Source: Dalbergia cochinchinensis (Eukaryota > Streptophyta > Magnoliopsida > Fabales > Fabaceae). Taken from it: 64,000 nucleotides of DNA. Position numbers and translations under genes: made by a program. The notes below the pieces were generated by a model. The model saw only the letters and a list, made by a program, of their open reading frames with translations. It was not told where the DNA came from and ran no database searches. The stretch's first letter is position 1, and the number at the start of each line of letters is the position of its first letter. Below are positions 31,849 to 43,028 of this stretch, piece by piece. Location of the stretch: positions 41,579,874 through 41,643,873 of the forward strand of contig CM062373.1 in assembly GCA_031216125.1 (NCBI GenBank), given 5' to 3'.

Positions 31849-34800
31849 TGTAACGCCCCAATTTTTACTGTAATTTTTACTGTCATTGGAAATTACTGAA
31901 TTACCATAGGTAATTATTACATAAGATTTGAGGCCGAACAATCCTTAATAAAGGAATATAACATTAGAAGATAGGTTAGGAGCGATTCATGCGAGAGTCG
32001 CAAATCCCGAATTTCTGTACGTGTAAAATGACCAAAATGTCCCTGAAGTTATTTTACTCAGAAAATGAGGATTGTGGGCCCCACATATTCTCAAGGGGAT
32101 GTTTTGAGAATAATAAGGGATTGTTTGTGTTATGTGTGTTAATAGAGCAGAAGAATCTCAATTTTGAGTTCCGAGGCGCGAAATGACCAAAACGCCCATG
32201 CGGCTGTTTTAACTCCGATGTGCGTGATCGAGCCCGAACCTCACTAAAATGTTTTAAAATATTTTTAAGCCATGATTAACCATTGGTTAAGCTCGGGTGG
32301 CCTCGGCAGTTTTTAAGTGAAAGTACGATTTTGCCCCTGCTTTTGGCGGTTTGCGAATTTGAGATTTTCGATTCATATACCTAAACCTAAGCAATATTAG
32401 GCTCAAATTAAAGCTTATTAAATTCTAAATATTAATCTAGATTCAAAATTATGTATTTAGATTGATTAGAACCCAAAATTGCTCAAAAACACCCAAATTG
32501 CTTACTAATTCACTTAAGCCCTTAACCGTAAATTCTCTAAATTACATGAATACCTTGCCTACACCTAAATAATGCATGGAACACACAAATTTCACTTCTT
32601 TGGGCTGTAATGCACGAAATTATTGATGCCATTATGCAGCTGAATTATTTCCAAAAGTTGCACTAAAACAAAATGCCAAAATGTCACCATAAGAGACATA
32701 ATTCCTTAATTTCATACAACTTTGTCTAAAATGATTTTTCCTCCATTATTTCTCCTAAAAAATTCTGACAACTACCTCCTCATTTTGGCCAATTAGAAGC
32801 CTCAAAATCTTCTATAAATAGGCTTGCTTGAGTGGTCTTGGAATGCTTGGTTCATAACTAGTTTTTAGGAGCACCAAAAACTTTCTTTCTTCCTCCTCTT
32901 TGGCTGAATTCTTTCTTCAATTTTTCAAAGAGATTTTGTGTCATTTCACTTCAAGAAATCAAGTTCTCTTCCTCTTCTTCAACTCAGATTAGGTAGGGAG
33001 TAGTTTCTAAATTTATTTCTATGCTTTGAGGAGTTGTGTTTTTAGCTCAAAATGATGAAATTATGAATTTACCTTAGCTTTTCATTTTGGTTTTCCTCTT
33101 CTTTTTAACCAATTTAGGCCATATGGCCTAGGTGGAACTAAGATGATGGCTTGATGATGAGGACCTTGAGGGTGGGTTGTAAATCCATCACAAGTTAGGC
33201 CTCTAAAGCTTGAAAATTCCACTTGATGCAAAACTTTAAAGAATAATACTTTATAATGCTAAAACAATGATTTTTAGTTTAGAACTTGAAAGATGTATTT
33301 CCTTTTATGTTTTATTTCTTGTTAAGATATGTATTGGGTTGAATTTATGATTCTTTTAAAGTCTTGAAGGAGCTCTAGTAAAGAAACAAAATGAATTTGC
33401 ATCCATGATTAAGTTTATGCTTTGCATAACCATGTTTACCTTCTATGTCATCACTAAATTTTCAAAGAATGAATAAATGAACTTGCATTTCTCATGTTTA
33501 AATTCCAAGCTTGTATTTCATATTTATGTTTCAAGTTATCACTTAATCTTTCAAGATAATAAAGAGGTTGCATCTCATATTTAATTTATGCTCTCACTTT
33601 ATTTTATAATGGCTAAAAGAATCAACGCATGACATATTTATTTTATGCCATCACCTAACGATCCTAGAGCTCAAAGACTTGCCCATGTATCACAAGCAAA
33701 GAAATATGATTATTGGAGTTAAAGAATTTATTCTTTAAAAAGTCTTGAGATTGGAGCTTAAAAGATGTAATAATAATTCTCTTCTCCCTCTATGGTCCTT
33801 GCGGACTACCGCCCTGGTTTCTTAATATTCTCTTCTCCTCTATCGTCCTCTGTGCGGATTACACGCTCTAGTTTCTTGTATCATGTTTATATTTCAAGTT
33901 CTTGCATCATGTTTAATTTTCAAGTCATCACCTTAAATCTTAAAGATAAAGAAATGGAATTGCATATCATATGTATAATTCCAAGCTATCACCTTATAAA
34001 GATAAGATTAAAATAAGGTTGCATAGCATGTTTATAACTCTAAGATGTCACCTAAATCTCTAAAGCTCAAGACTTACTCCTTTTATCTTAAGTGAGAATT
34101 TTAATTGTGAAGATCCTCCCAAATTTGACAAGAGAACTAGTTTCTAAATGAGTTTTAAGGCTTTGCAAGGATTTTACTGGAACTAGTATTTTATATGCAC
34201 TTAAAATATGATTCTATGTAATTGCATGAGGTTCATGATTCGCCACTGATCCGAGTTTAGTATCGAAATGTGATAATTATGGTTTATTGTTAAGAGAATG
34301 ATTCATAATTGGTTTAGTAACTAATTAGTTCTATAATTGATAATTCTATGTAAGGATTGGATGCTTATTAAGTACTTGATATCATTGAATGATTTCTGGC
34401 TTGCATGTTATAGTTCTTTGTTGCAAATAATGAGAATGCTTATGCATGAAATATTCTTTATTATGTAAAATTTACCTTTGTTGCTAGAAGAAAGTGTATC
34501 ATTGTAAAAGTATAATTTGGAAAGGTTCTGGCTAAGGAAAGACTTGGTATTTAAGCGTGTCCATTATGACCCACCTCTCTTTCCTGGGAATCTCCCATAT
34601 GCATGATTACAATTGATATATATTATTCTAGTTTAAGACTATAAATAAGAAAATGTTATGATGTTTATGAATTCTATTGTGATATAACATGCAAAGATTT
34701 AATGGTGACTTAAACTTATAAGAAAATGATCCTTTGGAACCATCGACTATAGGTGGTGAAAAGGTGATTTTAGCCCCTAACCCGTTTCTCTCAAAAGGGT

Positions 34801-36272
34801 AGAGTCGGGACTTTAGCTTATCAAAAGGGATAAGTATATGCTAGTGACGACTAGTAAAGTATGAGCTCATAACCTAAATTACTCCCAAAAGGGTGAAGTA
34901 TAGGGTGGCCTAAGGAAAATAATGATGATGATAAGATTTTAAGTCACCTAAGGCACTAAAGAAATGAAATATGTGCATTATGTCCACGTGTAGCTAATAT
35001 TATATGACATTCTTTTATGCATGTTATTTGATAATGATGATGAGCAATATGATGTAATGATAAAGGAAAAGTTCATTGTAAATATGACATGTTAAGATTA
35101 TGATGCATTATAAGACGCATGATTAAAAATTGACGAACCTCGGTTAAGTATTTGTCCGAATTTAAAATGAATCTTTGCATGCTCACTATTTTAGAATAAT
35201 CCCGAGGTTCCTGGCGACTTTCATGATGACACTGTAGAAGGAGGTACCCTACTGAGAATTCTTTAGCAAGATTCTCACTCCCTTTTCTTTATTTCCGTCA
35301 TTGTCTCCAGATTCAGATGGCGACATTCGTCCTGTTCGTTGATACCCCTACTTGGGAATTTCACTATGATCCGGTGCTTCGCTCGTATCATTTTGAAGGA
35401 GGTGCTAGATTCGTGTTTTTATTTACATAGGTCGTCCCTTTGCACATCCTGTCCCTAGTTATCGATTTTCTCCTACTTCTCCCTATGGCGATGAAATGGT
35501 TTTCGAACATGCACGTCCACTTGATGAAAGGATGTTACGTTCTTATCCCACTTCATCTGCTATCCACGGATTTCCAGAGTATGTTCCCGAGACGAGATAT
35601 TCTAAAACTGATCCTTCAGAGGACACTCCTACTCATGTATATTCTGAGAGCTCTGCTCCTACTCCCACACGTGTAAGAGAGGGTAGTGAGGAAACAGTTG
35701 TTCAGCCGAGGTTAGCAAGAAGGCCGTCCATGCGACCCCAACATGGTGCATCTCGTGTGTCCCCTCCCGAGGGAGCTCATCAGTGGATCGGATTTATTCC
35801 CCCATTTCCAAGACAGTGGCCATAGAGGGTTCTTAGTAGACTTATGTGTGATCATGCACTCTAGTTTTAGGATAACCTTCCCGGCTTATAGAGTTATCTA
35901 GTTTAGGGGCATGTATTTCCTTATGTATATTTTCTTTTATGGGTTTGCATAAGACAATGATGTATGAACATAACCCACCCTTTGAGTGAGGTTATTGTAT
36001 GTAAATATATGCTATAATGTGTTTATGGATGTTATATGATGGAGCCAAAGTGATATGATGTGATATATTCTTAAACGTCTTATTATACTCCACTTACTCG
36101 TTCACGTTGTACTCGGCTCACGTTTTCAATTATGTTTTTTTTTTTAAAAAAAATGGCTCGTAATTTCACTAAGTATTTTCAAATTATGAAGAAGGAACCA
36201 AAGTAAGGAGTAAAGTCTAGTCATTAATCAGATTCAACCTAGGTGTATTTGGTTAATAACTAGGGTGTTACA
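31849..36272 (+). repeat. Solo LTR of chromovirus type (4.42 kb)
   Basis: It begins TGTAACGCCCCAATTTTTACTG and ends ACTAGGGTGTTACA, with the perfect duplication AGACT (31844-31848 and 36273-36277). Landmarks are the inverted repeat around AAAATGTCCCT (32025-32055), a TATA box (32813-32820), a donor ATTAG|GTAGGG (32992/32993), and a CTTATC/GATAAG hairpin (34818-34835). The 36-bp core (34841-34876), the pre-acceptor hairpin (35253-35277) and the acceptor TCTCCAG ending at 35310 follow. The predicted intron is about 2.3 kb. The LTR reading frame starts seven bases after the acceptor. The sequence differs strongly from the 15232/27352 pair outside these landmarks. Confidence 0.92.
35317..35825 (+). 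pseudogene. LTR-resident reading frame, one frameshift
   Basis: The ATG at 35317 (ATGGCGACATTC) lies seven bases after the predicted acceptor. The first 29 or so codons (FVDTPTWEFHYDP, SYHFEGG) are followed by a one-base loss near 35403-35412, which would end translation at 35430. In the shifted frame the homology continues to 35825: VFIYIGRPFAHPV, a PYGDEMVFEHARP block, SAIHGFPEYVP, DPSEDTPTHVYSESSAPTP, REGSEETV and MRPQHG. Protein similarity to 29975-30502 is much clearer than nucleotide similarity of the LTRs around it, as expected for past protein-level constraint. Function unknown. Confidence 0.65.
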
Positions 36273-36331
36273 AGACTTACATGGAGAGGGGATTCTTTAG
36301 GTGCTGGTCGCATGCCCATATCAAGTCGTAA

Positions 36332-39300
36332 CAAGATTATTCAGTTTATGTTATGGATTAAGTTTATACATTTCATATTTATTGTGATTTTATATATAAT
36401 GACAAGTAAATTAAAAAAGAAGACATTTAAAAATTTGTCGCTAATTGTAGAAGGCAGATGGACAAAAATGTTAGGTCCTTATGTTACTTGCCTTGGTCAG
36501 TGTGACATAAAAGTCTGACTTTGCGATCATAATGTTAAAGAGTAAATAAAGAAAGGGATTTTCCTAAGAGAAGGCCTTTGATTATGTTTAAGACAAGCAA
36601 ACAAATGAAAGTAGAAACTAAAGTAAATAAATCAAAATTCTTGTCAAATTTGCATGACATCTTCTACATAATTACTATTATTTATGCTATGGTAATTTAT
36701 TATATGATGAAATTGTAGCCTCGTGTATTTTTTGTGCAAATACGGCTGAAACCAATCACAGTTCAAATATTTTAAAACCATTCATTTTCTACCAAGAATT
36801 TTAAATTCTCATTTTTATTTATTTTTATTTCTAGTTGTTTCTAATGAGCCACATAATGTTGAATGAAAGGCACAACTGCTAGAAACTCAAAGACTAGTGT
36901 TTAATGTTCTATTACAAATTTTAGAAATGTTCAGTTTGTAATTAATGGCATTAAGTACTTAGCCAAACCCTATGCTTGTAACTTTTTGCATTAATGTTAA
37001 CTATTATACTTCATATGTAAATTCATATTATTAGCTTTTGTATGAACGAGTGTTATAGGCTCCACTTCTATTTATGGAGTAACCTTCTCATTGCATCCTC
37101 GCCAAGTTTCCCATGTGGTTATTTGTTTGTCAAACCTCATGTAACTACTGCAAATTTCCTTTGACTTCTCTTGCCCTCAAAACTTTGAAATAATATTCTC
37201 ATTAACTGAATTTACACGTCAGTTCTTAAGGCCATGTCACCAAATGCCATAAAAATCGTGATAACAAAATCTATATTAGATTTTTTATTGGTCTAGTAGA
37301 CAAATGTTTTAAAACTCAAACATTTGCCTTTGGTTACATAGAATTTTCCTTTATTATTAAGTGCTTTGTCCGTTTTACTCCATGTGTGAAAACAAAAAAA
37401 CACATATATTAAAAAATAACAAATGAATCTCAATAATATTATAGAATTGTGCAAGTGGACAAAATTACCCTATTATAATAAACATATTCCCTTTACAATA
37501 ATTAACGCTACCTCTATTTCATAATAATAATTATTTTTTTCACTTTTTCATATTTCAGAATGAAGATCTGTTTTTTATAATCTTTAGATAGTATTAAAAT
37601 TTTTTTCATTTATACCCTTAATATGAATGTGTTGATTAAGTAATAACACATTTATCAAGATGGATAATAATAATTATATAATGATAGTTTTGTCACCTTA
37701 TACAATTTTATACATATATCAAGATTTTTTTTATCTTAATATGTGTATTATTTGATTTTTTATGGTTATTTAGAAAAGGAGGGGGTACAATTAATTATGC
37801 TAGGGATAGTAAAATTGCAAATTGATAGAAATTTAAAAATTGATAGATGAAGTGATTCGGAGGGAGTAGATCACAATATAATTTGTACTCTATAATTATG
37901 TAAAAATTTATGTAACTCACATTGCTACTCACAAGGCATATAGTGACATTCCAGAATCCATTCTTCAAATTACGTTTCATTACAGCGTCGCTTTGTCACA
38001 TCTCATGGCCAATCGAAGTTTTTTTTCTTTTTTCAAATAGTAAAGGGTAAGCAGGGGACAAACAGCATATAATTAAGGATGTAATAAAGAAGAAAGATGA
38101 AAGAAATGCAGTAGGTGGGTTCTCGGTTATTGTTCTAGTGTATGCATATTGAACTTTGAAGGATGAATATATATAGAAAAGCGTGCAATGCCAAATTTCA
38201 AGAAAGAGTGTAGTGTATTGATAGAAACAAGGAATAGTCAAGAGGGATAGCAGTATGACAAGGCAGAAAGATAAAAGGTAAAAGAATTGGTCAAGTCACA
38301 GTCATTGAATTCATTTCATACCCAATGGAATTAACAAATGCGTTCAGATAGAAGGAACAGGTCCATAGTGTTGGCACTGTCTAATAAATGCCAATGGCAT
38401 TGAGAATTAAACGTAGGGTATAGTCACTGGGGTTGAGTGGTTTTACTCTGAAGCAATTTGAAGGAACTGCTATAAATGCGGTTGTGTTACAGCAAGGGTC
38501 GGATCATCATTTTTTTTTTTTTCTCATATCTAATAGTTCTATAGTATGTAATGTAATCGTGTACTGGAAAAGTAGATACAACTCCGCTCAAAGTATAACA
38601 ACATCAATAAACAAATATTTATATATAGTGACAACACCATGTCAAGGTATTTGACCATAGATCGATATTCATCATAAATGTGACAAAGAACTGTACTATC
38701 ATTACTGATTATAACACGAGAATAAACTGTTTGCTAATAATGATAATCTTTCTATGAAGGAAACGTCCATCTTATTTCTTTCCTTGGCGGATACACTAAG
38801 AAGCACAACAATAAAAATTTTGACCAGCTACTTCATTCTCATATTCATGTCATATTTCTCTGTCTAGATGTTCTGTAGTAATTATGCGAAAGAAAAATTA
38901 GAAATGCGACTCGAGCTTTGACGGAACGTTAGTCTTCGAATGTCCATCAAAAAGGGAGATTGCAACAGGTTCGATTCTTTCCTCCAGCTAGTAATGTCAA
39001 AACCCCTTAAAACAGAAAGGAATGTATATCATGATGGAATTCTTGACTGTACATATGCTGCACGAAAATAATCTAAACATTCCTAAATAATATTTGTACT
39101 AAACCCATGCGATTGCACCAGATTAATGGAAATTAATAGTAAGAATTGACATTTCCAGATTTAGATAACACATATAGGGTAATATTTCCAAATTAACATG
39201 GTTCATCAGTACATGAGCAACAGCATACATTATATACACGTATAGAATTGAAGAATCTCCCAACATAGACAAAGACAAAATATGTATTTATGTTGATCAG

Positions 39301-39409
39301 GGATTTTGAGTTTACACTAAATAAAAAAAGGAAAAAGAACCAAAACATAAGAAATAGAGGCAGACAAAATTAGTTACCTATTACATTAATTATGTCATCC
39401 CATGAAACC
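36332..39409. other. Intergenic island 3' of the AS2-like gene
   Basis: AT-rich sequence with no convincing gene. Only a Stowaway-like MITE (about 37511-37868) and a poly-T run (38508-38522) stand out. Short frames here have no recognisable domains. The boundary with the nested LTR block is near 36331. Confidence 0.6.
37511..37868. mobile_element. Stowaway-like MITE (probable)
   Basis: The left end is TA|CCTCTATTTCATAATAATAA (37509 on). Two candidate right ends exist: AAAAGGAGGGGG|TA (37785) and ATTCGGAGGGAG|TA (about 37866). Both resemble Stowaway/Tc1-mariner termini (CTCCCTCCGTTTC in reverse), and TA duplications fit. The ends are diverged, so this may be one element of about 275 bp or a longer nested pair. 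Confidence 0.5.
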
Positions 39410-40057
39410 CTAGGAGGGGTTGATGGTACGGCGGTCGTCGCCGCCACCGGCAGCACTGTGCTGTTGGAGCTGATTGAGCTGCCCTAAGCTAGCAGAGATG
39501 TTCATGGCCAACAGACTAGCATCATAGTTGTTCCCTGCCTCAAAGCTTCTCACCACCTGCTGCTGGTACTGGTCCCTTGGAAAGAACTGGTGGTGATGGT
39601 GGTAGTGGTGATAATGGTTGTCACGGCCACCACCACCGCCCGCACTCTGCGCGTGGTGGTGGTGGCAGGCCGAGGTAGCAGATTCAGTACTAATAAGGCC
39701 ATGGTTAGTTGTGATGCTCAAGTTTTGGTACCTAGAGAGCTCTGATTTGGCACAGCAGAGGTCCATTTGGAGCTGGCGAAGTTGGTGCTGAAGGAGAGAG
39801 ATGACTCCTACGCAGCCATAGACGGGGTCACGGAGCCTCATCTCTGCTTCATAGGCAAGGGAATTTACAGCATCTTCACGCTGGTGAGGGTGCAAGTCGT
39901 TGAGAAGCTTTGTGACATTGCTTGCCCCGAAGATTCTGTGAACGTTTGCAAACTTTTGGGGCTGATCAGGTGGGAAGTATGGTGCAAAAGCACACTCTGG
40001 TTGGCATTTCCGGCGCAGAAACTTGCATGCTGCGCATGGTGAATTTGAGGATGCCAT
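39410..40057 (-). CDS. AS2: LOB-domain transcription factor, ASYMMETRIC LEAVES2-like (LBD6)
   Basis: A 215-residue nuclear DNA-binding protein. The LOB domain has the zinc-binding motif C8-x2-C11-x6-C18-x3-C22 (CAACKFLRRKCQPEC) and the GAS block around residues 36-52 (FANVHRIFGASNVTKLL). The conserved DPVYGC lies at 77-82, and the leucine-zipper-like repeat is L89-x6-L96-x3-L100-x6-L107. The variable C-terminus has a His/Gly-rich tract (about 130-155), a QFFPRDQ stretch and a GGDDRRTINPS end, features I associate with AS2 itself among LBD proteins. AS2 acts with the MYB protein AS1 to repress KNOX and abaxial genes in leaf primordia. The start is set at the inner ATG (MASSNSPCAAC), which matches family N-termini; an in-frame ATG 42 bases upstream (40099) is possible. 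The coding part is one exon with no breaks. A close paralogue (LBD36/ASL1) is the main alternative. Confidence 0.9.
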   Translation of the reverse strand: MASSNSPCAACKFLRRKCQPECAFAPYFPPDQPQKFANVHRIFGASNVTKLLNDLHPHQREDAVNSLAYEAEMRLRDPVYGCVGVISLLQHQLRQLQMDLCCAKSELSRYQNLSITTNHGLISTESATSACHHHHAQSAGGGGGRDNHYHHYHHHHQFFPRDQYQQQVVRSFEAGNNYDASLLAMNISASLGQLNQLQQHSAAGGGDDRRTINPS

Positions 40058-40860
40058 TGCTGCTCTATCACTCGCTTCTTTTTCTCTTCCTCCTTTCACT
40101 CACTGACCACCATTAATTTCTGTGATGCACCACCATGTTTGTTATTATTATATTGTAGAATAATAATAATAATAATAATAATAATAACCGATGTTGAAAA
40201 GAAAAAAAAAAGAAAAGTGGTCAATTAATGTGTGTTAGATGGCCAAATCCATTATTTTACGCAACACACTCTTTTCCTTTTCTTTCTTATTTTATTGCAC
40301 TTTTTAATTTCTTTTTTATATTTTAATTAAACCAAAACATCCTAACATAATGCGCTTCCCGTTTACTACCCAAGTTTTCCGCAGGATTTTTACATAGCCT
40401 AGCAAAAGTAAAATTTCTCTTTTATCATATTTTTTTTCTTTTAATTTTTGGGCATTTGTTAGAGTCAATATTAAACAAATATAAATAGGCCAGGGTTTTG
40501 TCCACTGGATCCTGTGAAAAGAATTATTTGGGAGATCCAAGAGAATAGATAAAAAGAGCAATGGGATTGAAGAAATAACGAAAGTGATGAAAACAAGGAA
40601 TAGATCTGTATATATAAAACTGAATTCAAAGATCGAGTTACCACTCCAATTTCATATCTTCAGACAAAGTCCTTGATCCTTGTGTTGCTGGCAGAGAAAT
40701 TGAAGACAATAACCAAGAGTGAGAGATTGTATATCAGAAAGGAGGTGCTGCCGGGGCCAAAAATAAAGTTGTCTGAAGGCAGAAAACACTCCCTTGTGTG
40801 AGAATGTGTGAGACTTGATTGTTTAACTTCGTACGAAAGATGGGGTATATATGTAGAGAG
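40058..40860 (-). promoter_or_regulatory. Predicted 5' UTR with intron and core promoter of the AS2-like gene
   Basis: On the minus strand a TATA-like CATATATACCCC lies at 40853-40843. A donor-like GTG|GTAACT lies at 40642/40641 and an acceptor GCATCACAG at 40120. A 5' UTR intron of about 520 bases is therefore plausible; Arabidopsis AS2 also has a 5' UTR intron, as far as I recall. The gap between the acceptor and the ATG is about 60 bases. These are eye-made splice calls without transcript support. Confidence 0.4.
40159..40187. repeat. (AAT)n microsatellite
   Basis: About nine to ten AAT/TAA units inside the predicted 5' UTR intron of the AS2-like gene. Length polymorphism would be expected among accessions. 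Confidence 0.95.
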
Positions 40861-43028
40861 AAGAACTCAATTAATGTTATTCTTACGATGATTCTGCTAT
40901 TTCTTTCCTCTGTATTGGATATATACATATAATTTCCAATTGTCAACTACTAATATGCAATTGTTAACTGCTGTTGGAAAGCATATAAATCTTTGCAACA
41001 TCCTTGATACATGACATGGAAATCTTTATGCTAGGATGGTTTGCATACCCACTTTCGTCTTCTAAGTTTCTCTTTGCTGATGATGAAGCCAATATTGATG
41101 GTATGAAGGGAGTAGGTAACTGGACCGAATATAAGAATGAAACAGCTAGTTAGAGTAGAAGAAAATTATACGGAAAAAAAAATTAATTTTAAATTCCTCA
41201 CATCAACGGCCAAAACTTCCAATTAAGTACATGAAATATTAAAAATAGAAAAAAAAACAAGTACAAAAACTCAAGAGACGTTACATATAGACTACATAAC
41301 GCCTAAGTATTAAAGTAATTTTCCATAATATTGCATGACTCACCCAGAATAATTCACCGCAATCGTCATGTATAAGTCACCTGGCAATCAGCACAATTCT
41401 TCCTAATCATACAGAACTCATACAATTAATCTTCACAAAACACAAAAGATCCCTAACCTTCAAAACTCCACTAACCTGAAATTATCATTTTACATTTAAC
41501 ATAGATCTATTTATCCATTTATCATGCAATTGCTTTGAGGGAAATTTGATATCATCATTTAATACACGCTTTTCCTTTAATAATAGCGTATTAAAATAAA
41601 GAAAACAAAATCTAAGCGTTGGCAAAAAAAAAAATTATCATATACCAATAGTGAATCATATAGTATGATATTAATGATAATTCAAAAACAAATTAATGGA
41701 ATAATAGTGATCATACATAGTAAAACTGCATCGAAGATCGATAAATTAACTTTTACCAAAAAAAAATGTGAATTTTAGAAAAAATAATAATTTTAGACAA
41801 AGGATTATTAGGACATAAGTATTGGAGCATAAATATTATTAAAAACATCAAATATGAAATAAGCCCCGATCAGAAAGAATACAATAACCTGTTGCATGGT
41901 GAAATAATTAATACTCCTCTCTTTTACTTCATTTATCTAGTTTTTTTTAATTTTTTTATTTCAAAATTTTTGTCCATTTACAATATCAAAAAGGATTTTT
42001 TTTTTCTTCAGTTCTATCTCTAGTGTAATTAATCATGTCATTATTTTTGTTTTTCAATATGGCATTATAATCAAGTTTTATTTACTATTTAATATGACAA
42101 TCTTATTCATTTACACAATTTTTCACCTCTACTAAAATTTATTTACTATTTTTTAATACCTATGTCCTTTTTTTCTCTTTGGAGTGAAGGAGCGAAATTA
42201 AAGGAATGGAATAATTTTAATAATTTGACATTTCAAACATAGTTTTCAACCTTGGACCTGACCGACTGTATCGACCGGTGAATTGGTTAGGTGATTAGTC
42301 CTGGTAGCCTTTCACCTTGGACCTATATTCGAACCAATACTACTCGGTAGTAGTTCCCCAAAACTAGTGACATAGCAAGTTGCTAGTTCAGTCATCACAG
42401 GAAAAAAAAAAGTCAGTCGCTGGCCACTATCTCGCGAGCAAGGGGGATGCATTGGTTGCCATGAATCCACCGCTGGGGAGTACAACATATGGTGACATGG
42501 TTGTTGTTGTCGTCATATCTCGCACAGCCGAGGGAAAAATATGGTTGATCTAGTTGAGCAAGTGAAAGAGAAAGTTTGAGAGAGTTTATTTGAGGAAGAA
42601 AGAAATGGAGGAGAGATTTGGGTTGAGATGTATTGAAATGAAGGGGAAAGGGTTGTGTGACGCTTCCTTTAGTGTGAGAAGAAAGACACAGATACTAGGG
42701 GATAAAATTAGGGTTTTCTATTTTTTATTTTATTTTTAGTTCCAAATTTGCTTTTACTTTTTAAAGTTTAAAGAAAGAAAAGGAATCTATCAATTGATGG
42801 ACTTCAAGGCCCCAAAAACTTAAATATACTCAAACAAGCCTTTAATTATTTTTGGGTTGGATCCTACTCTCCTTTTTAAGTATGGGATTTTTGAAAACAA
42901 AATTATTTTAGATATATTTATTTTATAACTTAAATGTATTAATTATTAATTGTACACATGCTTATATATATATGCCTATAAATTTTTTAACGTGTTAAAT
43001 TGTTAATTATTTATATTATGTTATTATA
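40861..43028. other. Intergenic region upstream of the AS2-like gene
   Basis: AT-rich, with many poly-A/T runs, and no gene recognised. A segment from about 41916 to 42200 starts ACTCCTCTCTTTTACTTCATTTATC and may be a decayed Stowaway-like element, but its right end is not convincing. 42240-42720 is more GC-balanced and holds no usable reading frame. Proximal to the gene, around 41120-41140, there are two GAATA motifs (ACCGAATATAAGAATG). Confidence 0.55.

Larger units (their letters stand above)
21080..36331 (+). repeat. 3' LTR of a chromovirus, split by three nested insertions
   Basis: It starts TGTAATATTC at 21080 and is made of segments 21080-21900, 26538-26948, 31256-31848 and 36273-about 36331. 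Removing the insertions leaves roughly 1.9 kb. It holds a TATA-like TTTTATACC (about 21381), a donor AAG|GTAAGT (21507/21508), and a hairpin TGAG..TTTTA/TAAAA..CTCA (31384-31405). A strong polypyrimidine tract and TTTACAG acceptor end at 31433. Removing insertions, the predicted intron is about 970 bases. The 3' end is uncertain; TCGTAACA near 36331 is the best candidate. Confidence 0.7.

Noticed and set aside
37390..37470. Possible hAT or other DNA-transposon end near poly-A text
   Set aside because: No inverted end or target duplication could be matched.
39767..40116. Plus-strand frames of 91 and 64 codons opposite the AS2-like gene
   Set aside because: They are antisense shadows of the conserved LOB-domain coding sequence and have no domain of their own.
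42240..42720. Possible remnant of a host gene, with more balanced composition
   Set aside because: No frame, domain or splice pattern could be supported. Left as unassigned intergenic DNA.
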